A DNA stretch of 64,000 bases from Hartmannibacter diazotrophicus (lineage in GTDB: Bacteria; Pseudomonadota; Alphaproteobacteria; Rhizobiales; Pleomorphomonadaceae): contig NZ_LT960614.1 in NCBI RefSeq assembly GCF_900231165.1, positions 3,783,501-3,847,500 of the forward strand. The letters run 5' to 3'. The number at the start of each line of letters is the position of its first letter. The first letter of the stretch is position 1. Of the stretch, positions 27,582 to 36,398 are shown piece by piece. A model generated the notes under the pieces. It did no database searches and was not told the DNA's origin. It was given only the letters and a program-made list of their open reading frames with translations. Both the position numbers and the translations under genes were made by a program.

Positions 27582-28607
27582 TCAGCCTGCCGCCATCGCC
27601 GGTCGTGCGCGCCCGCGCGGCCCCTGTTGCCGTCCGAACCAGTATGACAGCGCGCCGGCGCCAAGCGAGCCGGAAATTGCGTAGATCACCACCCAGGCCG
27701 AGGGCCTGAGGCCGACCGAGGGATCGAGGTTGGCGGCGAGCACCCGCCAGGGATCGACGCCCGTCGCCGCCGCATACCAGAGTGCCTCGGCGAGTGCCGT
27801 CGCCGGCCCGGAGAGCACCGCGACAAGCAGCGCGGTCGGCAATGTGGCCGGAAGCCCGAGCTTGAGCGCAAGCCGCAAGCCCATCAGGAAGAGGAACAGT
27901 CCGGCATAGAAGGCCGGTATGCTGGCATCGATCTTCACCTGCATGAAATAATGAACGAGGCCCAGCGCCGCGATCGGATAGATGAGGCTGTGCAGCCGCG
28001 TCCAGTTCCGCCCCATGCGCCGGATCATGCCGTCTGTCGAGGTGACGCCGAGCGCGGCGAGCCCGAAGATCGCGATGATGCCGATGGTCAGATAGATCCG
28101 CTTGACGATCTCGCTCGCCACATTGACGAGATTGAAATTCTGGTCGGCGATATAGAGGCCGAGGTGGACGAGGACGTAGAAGAGCGTCGCAAGGCCGAGC
28201 ATGCGCCGGACGCTCAGAAGCTTCGACCAGCGCCCGAAGCGGCGCAGCGGCGTCACCGTCAGCGTCAGGAGCAGGAAGCGGATGGTCCAGTCGCCAGCGA
28301 TGTGGATCGCCTCCGTGTAGGGCCTGGGCCCGAGCGCGCCGAGGAAAGGATCGAGCCCCGGCCCTCCGACGGCGGGACCGGGCAACGCGGGTCCAGGCAA
28401 AGCAGGCCCCGGCAGGGCCGGTCCCAGGAGCGCCGGCCCCGGCAAGGCAGGACCGCCGACACCGGCCACCGTTCCGCCCCCCGGCCCGAAGCTGCGCCAC
28501 AGCGCAACCGCCAGCAGCACCGCAGGCACCAGCGTCGCCGCGAAGACAATGGCTTTGAGCCAGGAGAAACGGCCAGCGCGGTCGCGCCACGGTCGCGGCA
28601 AGTGCAT
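27582..28607 (-). CDS. msrQ: MsrQ, heme-binding membrane subunit of the MsrPQ methionine sulfoxide reductase
   Basis: 341 aa. Ferric-reductase-like six-helix membrane protein that feeds quinol electrons to periplasmic MsrP. N terminus PWRDRAGRFSWLKA, IRFLLLTLTVTPLRRFG, candidate heme ligands in LVHLGLY, RLHSLIYPIAALGLVHYFMQ. Between TM1 and TM2 there is an unusual GPALP pentapeptide repeat (plus coordinates 28371-28455). No msrP gene is present in this window. ATG 28607 fits the family N terminus; an upstream ATG at 28634 is possible. Convergent with ychF, stops 21 bp apart. Confidence 0.88.
   Translation of the reverse strand: MHLPRPWRDRAGRFSWLKAIVFAATLVPAVLLAVALWRSFGPGGGTVAGVGGPALPGPALLGPALPGPALPGPALPGPAVGGPGLDPFLGALGPRPYTEAIHIAGDWTIRFLLLTLTVTPLRRFGRWSKLLSVRRMLGLATLFYVLVHLGLYIADQNFNLVNVASEIVKRIYLTIGIIAIFGLAALGVTSTDGMIRRMGRNWTRLHSLIYPIAALGLVHYFMQVKIDASIPAFYAGLFLFLMGLRLALKLGLPATLPTALLVAVLSGPATALAEALWYAAATGVDPWRVLAANLDPSVGLRPSAWVVIYAISGSLGAGALSYWFGRQQGPRGRARPAMAAG
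28371..28455 (-). repeat. GPALP pentapeptide-coding repeat inside msrQ
   Basis: Six tandem 15-bp units encode GPALP, GPALL, GPALP, GPALP, GPALP and GPAVG in the TM1-TM2 loop of MsrQ. Codons differ between units (for example GGT/GGG/GGA for Gly and TTG/CTG/CTC for Leu), so the repeat is not a fresh DNA duplication. Confidence 0.85.
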
Positions 28608-28844
28608 GAAAACCCCAGTTGTTCGAAATTCCATCAACGAGCCTGCACCATAGCCGATTGAACGGGCGAGCCAGATTCACAGATTTTCACGATCACGGGA
28701 AGAACGCGCGATCAGAACGCCACCGCGGAGCGCCGGAAAGCGGTCATGGCCGTCCATGCTCAGGACAACGGGAGATTTGGCCGTTGCCAAGTCTCGCCCG
28801 ACCTGCCGAAATATGGCGGGGACTTTCAGCGGGGTGGGCAATCC

Positions 28845-29753
28845 ATGCGGATCATCGTGCTTGTTCTGGCAATTCTCGGTGCGATTTCGGTTCCGGCCCA
28901 TGCCGAAGACGATCCGATGGAGGTCCAGCGCTGCGTCTGGCGCTGCCTCGCCAATTCGAGGGGTGCCGACGATCCGGCCTACCATGCCTGTGTCGATCGG
29001 ATGTGCAGCGACGGTCCGGCCGAGCCGAGAGCGCAGGCGCCTGCCTCGCGCTGGCAGGATGCGCCCGTCACGCCGAAAACCAGCCGGCGGCTGCAGCCCG
29101 CCATCGTTCCGGGCAAGCCTTTTGTCACCGAGCAGGCTCCGCCGGATTACGCGCAGCCGCGTGCCCAAGAGCCGTCCTACGAGCCCCCGGCCGCCGCGTA
29201 TGGCAGTACCGGGCGCTGGACCTACGGCTATCATCCGGTTCTCGGCCGGGCCGCCTATATCCAGCTCGGCCGTGAAGCCTACGGTCTTGCCTGCAACGAC
29301 GGCGCCGGCCCGGCGACCTATGCCGCCGCGGCCATCCGCATGACGCCGGGGCTCGTTCCGACCGCAACGCAGCCCATGGGTGCGGTGTCGGTCTTTGCCG
29401 AGCCCTATGGCTTCGGCGGGGCAATGTCGATGTACCGCTCCAAGCACGGCTACCTTCAGGAGCAGGGCGACTACTGCGGCCTGCCCGTCGACCAGTTCAT
29501 GCAGTCGAGAGCCCTCCTCTACATCCGCGACAAGTTCGTCAGCATTCACGCGGAGGGCAACGTCGGCGTCACGGACATCGAGCAGGACGGCGAGCGCGTG
29601 TCTCTGGCCTCCGATGCCGATCTGTGGCGGTTGAGGAACCCGATCGCCATCCCGCTCACCGGCTCCAGCGCGGCAATCCGGCGGCTCGTCGCCGAATGCC
29701 CGATGCTGCGCCGGCAGGTGTCGGAAGGGTGCGACCCGGCGGAATTCGACTGA
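28845..29753 (+). CDS. Secreted protein of unknown function
   Basis: 302 aa from ATG 28845. Signal peptide MRIIVLVLAILGAISVPAHA, cleavage before EDD. The mature N-terminal part is Cys-rich (CVWRCLANSRG, CVDRMC), then a Pro-rich linker (~60-115), then a globular domain with single Cys in LACND, DYCGLP, AECPML and EGCDP. Even Cys number suggests disulfides in the periplasm. I do not recognise the family. Convergent with the SDR gene, stops 14 bp apart. Confidence 0.75.
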   Translation: MRIIVLVLAILGAISVPAHAEDDPMEVQRCVWRCLANSRGADDPAYHACVDRMCSDGPAEPRAQAPASRWQDAPVTPKTSRRLQPAIVPGKPFVTEQAPPDYAQPRAQEPSYEPPAAAYGSTGRWTYGYHPVLGRAAYIQLGREAYGLACNDGAGPATYAAAAIRMTPGLVPTATQPMGAVSVFAEPYGFGGAMSMYRSKHGYLQEQGDYCGLPVDQFMQSRALLYIRDKFVSIHAEGNVGVTDIEQDGERVSLASDADLWRLRNPIAIPLTGSSAAIRRLVAECPMLRRQVSEGCDPAEFD

Positions 29754-29767
29754 AAGCCCGAGGACCC

Positions 29768-30532
29768 TCAGTCAGCGACCGCGACCGTATAGTTGAGCGC
29801 CATGCGCCCGCCGTCCGGGAAGATCGTCTGACCCGTGAGATAGGACGAATCCGTGCTGGCAAGGAACACCGCGCAGGAGGCGACCTCCTCCGGCTCGCCG
29901 CAGCGGCCGATGGGCGTGCGGGCGAGGATCTTCTTGCGTGCCGCCTCGCTGGACAGCACGACATCGCGGGCAAGCTCGGTGAGGATCGTGCCGGGGCCGA
30001 TGGCGTTCACGCGGATGCCGTAGGGCGCCAACGAGATCGCCATGACCTTGGTGAGCTGCTGGATACCGCCCTTGGAGACGCAATAGGGCACCTGGTCGGG
30101 GATCGCGAGGATGCTGTTCACCGACGACATGTTGATAATGGTGCCGCCCTCGCCCTGCTCGCGCATCTGGCGGCCCGCCGCCTGACCGCAGAGAAACTGC
30201 GACTTGAGGTTCACCCGGATCACGCGGTCGAAGTCCTCTTCCTTGACGTCGAGGAATTCGTTGGCGCTGGTGATGCCGGCGTTGTTGACGAGGATGTCGA
30301 CCCGGCCGAAGACCTCGACGGTGCGCGCGATCAGGGCATCGGCGTCCGCCTTGAGGCCCGCGTCGGCGGCAAAGGACGCGGTGTCGAGGGTGGCCGCGGC
30401 CGCCTTCAGCTTCTCCTCGTTGATGTCCGACATCATCACCTTGGCGCCTTCGGCGAGAAAGCGCTCCGCGCAGGCAAGGCCGATGCCCTGCGCGGCGCCT
30501 GTGATGATGGCAACCTTGTCCTTGAGCCGCAT
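29768..30532 (-). CDS. Short-chain dehydrogenase/reductase
   Basis: 254 aa, classical SDR. Cofactor motif TGAAQGIG, NNAG, catalytic Ser in MSSVNS and YCVSK (Tyr and Lys). Acidic residue D in MMSDINEE after beta2 suggests NAD preference. GRCGEPEEVA and GQTIFPDGGRMAL near the C terminus. ATG 30532 has GAGGG about 9 nt upstream; two upstream in-frame starts are less well placed. Substrate unknown. Divergent from the sulfotransferase-like gene. Confidence 0.9.
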   Translation of the reverse strand: MRLKDKVAIITGAAQGIGLACAERFLAEGAKVMMSDINEEKLKAAAATLDTASFAADAGLKADADALIARTVEVFGRVDILVNNAGITSANEFLDVKEEDFDRVIRVNLKSQFLCGQAAGRQMREQGEGGTIINMSSVNSILAIPDQVPYCVSKGGIQQLTKVMAISLAPYGIRVNAIGPGTILTELARDVVLSSEAARKKILARTPIGRCGEPEEVASCAVFLASTDSSYLTGQTIFPDGGRMALNYTVAVAD

Positions 30533-30693
30533 GTCCAGCATCCCTCTTCGATGGGGCGTCAATCAATTCGGGCCCATTGATTTCGCGGATCGTGCTGCAC
30601 CGCAAGAGGTTTCTGAGAGCGGGTGGAAAACTGCTTGCGAAGCCTGCCGCCGCTCTGCCAAGACAGGACGAAAGAACACGGAAAGGCCCGCCG

Positions 30694-31452
30694 ATGACCG
30701 CCCCCGCCGACACCGCCGTCCGCATCGCCATGTGGTCGGGTCCGCGCAACATCTCCACCGCGATGATGCGCTCCTTCGGCGCAAGGACCGACTGCCACGT
30801 GGTCGACGAGCCCTTCTATGCGCTCTACCTGGAGCGGACCGGCATCGTCCACCCGATGCGCGAGGAGATCCTCGCCTCCCAGAAGACCGATCCGGACGCA
30901 GTCATCGCCGACCTGATGGGACCGCTGCCGGCCGGCAAGACCGTCTTCTACCAGAAGCACATGACCCACCACATGCTGCCCGGCATCGACCTGGCGTGGA
31001 CGCAAAGGGTCCAGAACGCCTTCCTGATCCGCAGGCCGGAGGATGTGCTCGCCTCCTATGTCCAGAAGCGCGAGGAGGTCAGTCTGGAGGAAATCGGCTT
31101 CCGCCAGCAGGCCGAGATCTTCGACCGTGTCGCCGACAGGCTCGGCAAGGCGCCGCCGGTCATCGAGGGCAATGATGTCCTGAAGGACCCGGCGAAGACC
31201 CTGGCGCTGCTTTGCACAGGCGTCGGCATTCCCTTCGATCCGGCCATGCTGTCGTGGGAACCCGGCCGGCGCGACACCGACGGCATCTGGGCGCCGCACT
31301 GGTATCACGCGGTGGAAGCCTCCACCGGCTTCGGCCCGCCCCGCGAGGGGATCGACGCGAGCGCCCTGCCGGATCACCTGCGCGCCATCGCCGACGCGGC
31401 ACGTCCCTATTACGAAACGCTCGCCGCCCACGCGCTGAGACCGCAGGACTGA
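30694..31452 (+). CDS. Sulfotransferase-like domain protein
   Basis: 252 aa. N-terminal IAMWSGPRNISTAMMRSFGAR matches the 5'-phosphosulfate-binding loop of sulfotransferases, and FLIRRPEDVLASYVQKREE the 3'-phosphate region. Members of this bacterial group are often mislabelled as branched-chain aminotransferase-like because some are fused to that enzyme; here it is single-domain. Acceptor unknown. GGAAAGG about 10 nt before ATG. Confidence 0.78.
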   Translation: MTAPADTAVRIAMWSGPRNISTAMMRSFGARTDCHVVDEPFYALYLERTGIVHPMREEILASQKTDPDAVIADLMGPLPAGKTVFYQKHMTHHMLPGIDLAWTQRVQNAFLIRRPEDVLASYVQKREEVSLEEIGFRQQAEIFDRVADRLGKAPPVIEGNDVLKDPAKTLALLCTGVGIPFDPAMLSWEPGRRDTDGIWAPHWYHAVEASTGFGPPREGIDASALPDHLRAIADAARPYYETLAAHALRPQD

Positions 31453-31463
31453 GCCATGGCCCG

Positions 31464-32342
31464 TCAGCTTCGGGCCGACGCCACCTTGTTGCCCGGCGCG
31501 CCGGACAGGCTGTCCAGGAAATCGAGAACGGTCGCGGAGTAGATCTCGGGATTTTCCATCGGCGCTGAATGACCCGCGTCCGGCATGACGATCAACCGGG
31601 CGTCCGGGATCGTTTCGGCCAGATGCCGCGTGTGGCGATGCGAGATCACCCGGTCGTTGGCGCCGATGACGATGGCCGTCGGCACATGGATCGAACCGAG
31701 TTCGGCGTCGGTGAAATTCGGTTCGTTGGCCCAGAGCGCCTCGATCTCGTGCGCGACCTTGTGATAGTGGCGAAGTTCCGGAACGGGCTTGCCCTCCTTC
31801 GCCGCGCGCCGGTTGGCCATGACGCCTTCGGGCGTCGCGTTGGCGGCCTGCGCGAAGAGCGCCGTCAGGCGTTCGGGGTGATGGATGGCGATGTCCAGAC
31901 CGATGATGCCGCCGTCGCTCCAGCCGACCAGCGCGACCTTCCGGAAGCCGAGCGTGTCGAGGAGTGCCAGCGTGTCGCTCGCCATCAGGTCATAGGTGAT
32001 CGGCTTGCGCGTGCGCGTCGACTGCCCCTGCCCCCGGCTGTCGGCAAGGATGACCGTATGGTCGCGGGCGAGCGTCGCGATCTCGCCGGAAAACGCCTTG
32101 GAACTGGAAAGTCCGCCGTGCAGCAGCAGGATCGGGCTGCCGTGGCCGTAGACGGCATAATACATCTTGATGCCGTTGACCTTCGCAAAGCCGGCTCTGT
32201 CGAGCACCGGCCCGCGCGGACGGACCTTCATGTGGACACCGGCGGACACGACCAGCGCGACGGCGAAAGACACCGCGAGCGCCCTGGTGAGCGGCGCGCG
32301 GCCGATGGACCGCAACCATGTCTGAAGACGGGCATGACGCAA
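31464..32342 (-). CDS. Membrane-anchored alpha/beta hydrolase
   Basis: 292 aa from a TTG at 32342 with GGAG 9 nt upstream; the frame stays open to a TTG at 32432. One N-terminal membrane segment (ALAVSFAVALVVSAGVHM) then an alpha/beta-hydrolase domain: oxyanion HGG in LLLHGGLSSS, nucleophile Ser in GWSDGG, acid Asp likely in IGANDRVIS, His in DAGHSAPME. Probably a periplasm-facing esterase or lipase-like enzyme. Substrate unknown. Confidence 0.85.
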   Translation of the reverse strand: MRHARLQTWLRSIGRAPLTRALAVSFAVALVVSAGVHMKVRPRGPVLDRAGFAKVNGIKMYYAVYGHGSPILLLHGGLSSSKAFSGEIATLARDHTVILADSRGQGQSTRTRKPITYDLMASDTLALLDTLGFRKVALVGWSDGGIIGLDIAIHHPERLTALFAQAANATPEGVMANRRAAKEGKPVPELRHYHKVAHEIEALWANEPNFTDAELGSIHVPTAIVIGANDRVISHRHTRHLAETIPDARLIVMPDAGHSAPMENPEIYSATVLDFLDSLSGAPGNKVASARS

Positions 32343-32546
32343 GCCTGCGAACTCCGGCAAAGCGCGAACCGAGCGCCGGCACCCTCTCTCCGGTCCGCAG
32401 CCAAGGACCGGGAAAGACTGCCGCAATCGCAAAAAAGTCCGTGTTCCAAGAGACCCTTGGACGAGGATAGCCGAAATTCTCTAGCACATCCGCTCAGGAA
32501 TGCGTGGTCCAACGCGGATCAAATTCCGCTGATCGGGCCCGGCAGA

Positions 32547-32933
32547 TCAGCCCTCCGACGAGGTGACCCAGCCGACAACCGCGCCCGAAGCGTCCTTGAC
32601 GATGGCGATGCGCCCGACGCCGGGCACGTCGAAGGCCGGCCGCTTGATCTCGCCGCCCGCCGCCTCGACCAGGGCGAGCCGGGCGTCGATGTCGTCGACC
32701 TCGATGAAGGTGAACCAGTGCGCGGGAATGCCGTCGAACTGCGGGCTCTGCAGCTGATAGAGCCCGCCGACGCGGGTCTCGCCCGACATGATGATCCAGT
32801 AGATGCCGCCGTCCGGGTCTTCCATCGGCATCGACTGGTAGGTCCAGCCGAGGGTATCCGCATAGAAGTCCTTGGCCGCATCGACGTCCCAGGTTTCCAG
32901 TTCGGTCCACACGACGGTTCCGTGCTGCGGCAT
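32547..32933 (-). CDS. VOC-superfamily protein
   Basis: 128 aa, single glyoxalase/bleomycin-resistance/dioxygenase fold unit. TVVWTELETWDVDAAKDFYADTLGW at the start, HWFTFIEVDDIDA in the middle, and a closing DASGAVVGW. This subgroup often appears as stand-alone VOC proteins of unknown substrate. GGGAG 7 nt before the ATG. Upstream of the hydrolase gene on the same strand with a 200-bp gap. Confidence 0.82.
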   Translation of the reverse strand: MPQHGTVVWTELETWDVDAAKDFYADTLGWTYQSMPMEDPDGGIYWIIMSGETRVGGLYQLQSPQFDGIPAHWFTFIEVDDIDARLALVEAAGGEIKRPAFDVPGVGRIAIVKDASGAVVGWVTSSEG

Positions 32934-33254
32934 GAGATGTCTCCCGGATCGTTGGGCGGTTCGGTATGGCGCCGCCTTTTGGTTGATCGGCCAAGACTAT
33001 GCACGGATGGTGGCAGTGGTGCGACAGCGATTGAGACGCTCGATCAGGACATTGACACCACGGCGGTAACTGACCGGAGGAAGAAATCGACGCAAAAAAG
33101 CCGGGACCGAAGGCGGCGTCCCGGCTTTCAATGGTTTCGCAGGAATGAGATCCCGGCTGAGATGAACGATGGATGGCCCGCGCGGACCGTCCCACAGCGC
33201 CCAGCGGAGAAAGACAGGCCGCGGGCAGGCTCCGCGCCGTGGCCGGTCCCTTCC
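32934..33254. other. Intergenic region with fliIJ terminator
   Basis: 321 bp. Holds the strong fliJ terminator at 33094-33128 and the presumed promoter of the VOC gene. No coding region seen. Confidence 0.5.
33094..33128 (-). terminator. Strong terminator of the fliI-fliJ operon
   Basis: Perfect 11-bp stem AAAGCCGGGAC (33097-33107) / GTCCCGGCTTT (33118-33128), 10-nt loop, with the T-run on the minus strand. It lies about 125 bp past the fliJ stop. Confidence 0.85.
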
Positions 33255-33662
33255 TCAGCGCATGGCGCGCTGGGCCGCGATCTCGTCCATCTGCTCCTGG
33301 TCGAGCATCTCGGCTGCATGGCGGCTGCGCTCCTGATCGCGCTCCTCCATGAGCTCGATCTTCTTCAGCTCCTCCACGGCCTCGGCGAGCGCGTCCTGCG
33401 CCGCCTCGTGCTGGCCCTTGAGGTCATCGGCGGAGGCGTTGAGGTTGTCGCGCCGCTGCATCGCCGCCTTGGCAAAGGTCGAATAGGCGAAATGCGTGAT
33501 GTCCGTGATGCCGGTCCGGTTCTGCTCGGCGACGATCTGTTCGTCCAGTTCGGTGGCCATGCGCCGGAACTCGGCGATCATGGTTTCGATTTGCGCCAGC
33601 TGTCGACGTTTCTCGTCGACCTGGAATCGCCTGAGCCGGATCAAACTGTTTCGCGCCTTCAT
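33255..33662 (-). CDS. fliJ: Flagellar export chaperone FliJ-like
   Basis: 135 aa, almost wholly alpha-helical coiled coil (LRRFQVDEKRRQLAQIETMIAEF; EELKKIELMEERDQERSRHAAEM). Length and position directly after fliI fit FliJ, the stalk-like component of the flagellar type III ATPase complex. FliJ sequences diverge strongly, so the call rests on shape plus context. 74 bp downstream of fliI. Confidence 0.85.
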   Translation of the reverse strand: MKARNSLIRLRRFQVDEKRRQLAQIETMIAEFRRMATELDEQIVAEQNRTGITDITHFAYSTFAKAAMQRRDNLNASADDLKGQHEAAQDALAEAVEELKKIELMEERDQERSRHAAEMLDQEQMDEIAAQRAMR

Positions 33663-33736
33663 TGAGCCTCACTCCAGATACCGCACCCTCGGTCCGGCGC
33701 AGCCCAAACCCCGCCTCTTCCCGCGGGAAAAAGGGG

Positions 33737-35095
33737 TCAGGCAGCCGTCCCATCTGCATCTGGTCCTAACCTTAACCCGGTAGCGGTTTCCAAAAGGTTC
33801 GCAAGTGCGTGATAACCATCGAACCTTCGCGTGCATTCTCCCTTTCCCTGTCTCAGGAAGGCCTCGACCGGGTCGTTGAGCGCCATGGCCATGTCCACTT
33901 CCGGGTTGGTGCCCTTGCGATAGGCGCCGAGCCGGATGAGTTCCTCCATGTCGCCATAGGTCGCCATCAGGCGCTTCACCTCGCGCAGGAGATCGCGCCA
34001 TTCCGGTTCGACGCAGCCCGGCATGGTCCGCGAGACCGATTTCAGGATATTGACCGCCGGATAGCGCCCACGCTCGGCGATCGCCCGCTCCATCACGATA
34101 TGACCGTCGAGAATGCCGCGCACGGCGTCGGCAATCGGCTCATTATGATTGTCGCCTTCCACGAGCACCGTGAAGAGGCCGGTGATGGAGCCGGCCCCGG
34201 CCCGGCCGGGCCCGGCGCGTTCCAGAAGACGCGGCAGCTCGGTGAAGACCGTTGGCGTATAGCCCTTGGACGTCGGCGGCTCGCCGGCGGCAAGGCCGAT
34301 CTCGCGCTGGGCCATGGCAAAGCGTGTCACACTATCCATGAGACACAGGACATCCTTGCCCTCGTCGCGGAAATGCTCGGCGACCGTCATGGTCAGATAG
34401 GCCGCCTGCCGGCGCATCAGCACGGATTCGTCGGACGTGGCCACGACGACGACCGAGCGGGCAAGGCCCTCCTCGCCGAGATCGTCCTCGATGAACTCCT
34501 GCACCTCGCGTCCGCGCTCGCCGATGAGGCCGATGACGGCGACGTCGCAGGCCGTGTTGCGCGCCAGCATGGAGAGAAGCACCGACTTGCCGACACCGGA
34601 GCCGGCGAAGATGCCCATGCGCTGGCCGCGGCAGCAGGTGGCGAAAGTGTTGAGCGCGCGCACGCCGAGATCGATCGGCGCGCCGACGCGGGTGCGCTCG
34701 TTGGCCGGCGGAGGATTGGAGCGCAACAGCCGCTCGTCGGGGCCCATCGGCAACGGGCCCTTGCCGTCGATGGGCTCGCCGAGGGCATTGACCACCCGGC
34801 CAAGCCAGCCGTCGGCCGGCCGTGTCGTTGAGGCCATCGACACGATCGCCGCCTTGGCGCCGAGGCGCACGCCCTCCAGCGGTCCATAGGGAAGACAGAG
34901 CGCCCGGCCCTCGCCGAAGCCGACCACCTCCATCGGTACCTGCGCGCCGCCGAAGCCGGAGACCATCAGGCGCGTGCCGACGCTCATCTCCTGGATGGGA
35001 CCGGCGACCTCCACGAGGAGCCCCTGGACGGCGGCTACCCGTCCATAGATCTCCAGCAGAGGGATTCGTTTGAGTTCGGCGATGAGGCGTTCCAT
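33737..35095 (-). CDS. fliI: Flagellum-specific ATP synthase FliI
   Basis: 452 aa. Powers flagellar type III export at the cytoplasmic face. Walker A in [14 protein letters not shown], Walker B region [26 protein letters not shown], and the F1-beta-like [15 protein letters not shown]. Divergent from ctrA with a 415-bp shared regulatory region, as in other Rhizobiales. Followed by fliJ. Confidence 0.96.
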   Translation of the reverse strand: MERLIAELKRIPLLEIYGRVAAVQGLLVEVAGPIQEMSVGTRLMVSGFGGAQVPMEVVGFGEGRALCLPYGPLEGVRLGAKAAIVSMASTTRPADGWLGRVVNALGEPIDGKGPLPMGPDERLLRSNPPPANERTRVGAPIDLGVRALNTFATCCRGQRMGIFAGSGVGKSVLLSMLARNTACDVAVIGLIGERGREVQEFIEDDLGEEGLARSVVVVATSDESVLMRRQAAYLTMTVAEHFRDEGKDVLCLMDSVTRFAMAQREIGLAAGEPPTSKGYTPTVFTELPRLLERAGPGRAGAGSITGLFTVLVEGDNHNEPIADAVRGILDGHIVMERAIAERGRYPAVNILKSVSRTMPGCVEPEWRDLLREVKRLMATYGDMEELIRLGAYRKGTNPEVDMAMALNDPVEAFLRQGKGECTRRFDGYHALANLLETATGLRLGPDADGTAA

Positions 35096-35113
35096 AACGA
35101 CTTCGCCCTCCGT

Positions 35114-35386
35114 GATTCGCGTCGGTAATAATTCTTTTGTGATTCTTACCCGAGTTTACGCTCCATTTACCTCTTCAGTTAATGCTTGACAGTCGCGACT
35201 GGCGACGGGGCTGGTCGGCTGCGGGAATGGATGTGGATAAGCGGAAAGGCATGAGTCTCAAGAGTCGGTTAGAGGCATTTCTTAAAGTCGATTCACAATG
35301 TTTTTGAATCGCGATTCCTGTAGAGATTCGAGGACTCTGTAGGAATTTTCTCGATAGAAATCACTCGCCTCTTGTGTCCGTGAATC
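35114..35386. promoter_or_regulatory. Cluster of ten GANTC (CcrM-type methylation) sites
   Basis: GANTC begins at 35114, 35141, 35253, 35262, 35290, 35306, 35313, 35325, 35333 and 35382. About one would be expected by chance in 273 bp. CcrM methylates GANTC in alphaproteobacteria, and in Caulobacter the ctrA P1 promoter is controlled by methylation state and GcrA. Confidence 0.85.
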
Positions 35387-35391
35387 AGAAT

Positions 35392-35408
35392 TGGTTAATT
35401 GTTAACCA
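35392..35408. promoter_or_regulatory. Putative CtrA autoregulatory dyad
   Basis: TGGTTAA (35392-35398), spacer TTG, TTAACCA (35402-35408): a perfect 7-bp inverted repeat of the CtrA half-site TTAACC(A), about 100 bp upstream of the ctrA ATG. The spacing differs from the direct TTAA-N7-TTAA consensus. Confidence 0.65.
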
Positions 35409-35510
35409 CTAGCCCGTAACCTGAGGTCTGACATCCACAGGCCTGCTGAAGCCAGAGCCGGATGCGCCGCAGGAAGCAGCGATCCGGTTCGATTGATAAG
35501 GGGATTGAGC

Positions 35511-36206
35511 ATGCGAGTTTTGCTGATCGAGGACGACAGCGCGACCGCACAGAGCATCGAGCTCATGCTGAAGTCCGAGAGCTTCAACGTCTACACCACC
35601 GATCTTGGTGAAGAAGGCATAGACCTCGGTAAACTGTACGACTACGACATCATTCTTCTTGATCTGAACCTCCCCGACATGTCGGGTTACGAGGTGTTGC
35701 GCACCTTGCGCGTCTCCAAGATCAAGACCCCCATTCTGATCCTGTCCGGACTTGGAAACATCGAGGACAAGGTTCGCGGTCTCGGCTTCGGCGCCGACGA
35801 CTACATGACCAAGCCTTTCCACAAGGATGAACTGGTCGCCCGCATCCACGCCATCGTCCGCCGTTCCAAGGGCCATGCGCAATCCGTCATCGTCACCGGC
35901 GATCTTATCGTCAACCTCGATACCAAGACGGTGGAAGTGAACGGCAACCGCGTGCATCTGACCGGCAAGGAATACCAGATGCTGGAGCTTCTTTCGCTCC
36001 GCAAGGGCACGACCCTCACCAAGGAGATGTTCCTGAACCATCTCTACGGCGGCATGGACGAGCCGGAACTGAAGATTATCGACGTCTTCATCTGCAAGCT
36101 GCGCAAGAAGCTGGCGAACGCCACCGACGGCAAGAACTACATCGAAACCGTCTGGGGCCGCGGCTACGTGCTGCGCGAAAACGACGACGTCCGCGAGATC
36201 GCCTGA
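35511..36206 (+). CDS. ctrA: Cell-cycle master regulator CtrA
   Basis: 231 aa. OmpR-type regulator. Receiver with IEDD at 6-9, phospho-acceptor Asp51 (same number as Caulobacter CtrA) in [36 protein letters not shown], and a winged helix with [35 protein letters not shown], which is diagnostic for CtrA. ATG 35511 has AAGGGGA upstream. It is phosphorylated through CckA-ChpT; chpT is at 48.7 kb. Controls replication initiation, division, flagellar and envelope genes in the family. Confidence 0.98.
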   Translation: MRVLLIEDDSATAQSIELMLKSESFNVYTTDLGEEGIDLGKLYDYDIILLDLNLPDMSGYEVLRTLRVSKIKTPILILSGLGNIEDKVRGLGFGADDYMTKPFHKDELVARIHAIVRRSKGHAQSVIVTGDLIVNLDTKTVEVNGNRVHLTGKEYQMLELLSLRKGTTLTKEMFLNHLYGGMDEPELKIIDVFICKLRKKLANATDGKNYIETVWGRGYVLRENDDVREIA

Positions 36207-36262
36207 CGGACGGGATCCCCGTTCGATCCCGCAGTAGCAATCCCCGCAAACGCATCAATGGC

Positions 36263-36295
36263 AAAAGGCCGCCGGTCATCCCGGCGGCCTTTTTC
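36263..36295 (+). terminator. ctrA terminator
   Basis: GGCCGCCGG (36267-36275), loop TCATC, CCGGCGGCC (36281-36289), then TTTTTC; AAAA before the stem. Perfect 9-bp stem. Confidence 0.88.
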
Positions 36296-36398
36296 GTTGT
36301 GGTCGGTTCGCTGACGCCGGCCGGAAGGCCTTGCCCGCCGGATCGGGGTGCCGTGTCAGCGCCCCGATCCTAGAGCCGAGAAGGCGCGTGCGATGGCC

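Larger units (their letters stand above)
35096..35510. promoter_or_regulatory. fliI / ctrA divergent regulatory region
   Basis: 415 bp, AT-richer than its surroundings. It contains ten GANTC sites and a TTAACCA dyad, listed separately, and must hold the fliI and ctrA promoters. No small gene was recognised. Confidence 0.8.

Noticed and set aside
27550-28680. Alternative 376-codon minus-strand frame over msrQ
   Set aside because: Low-complexity Arg/Ala/Gly shadow; the msrQ frame has six membrane helices and family motifs.
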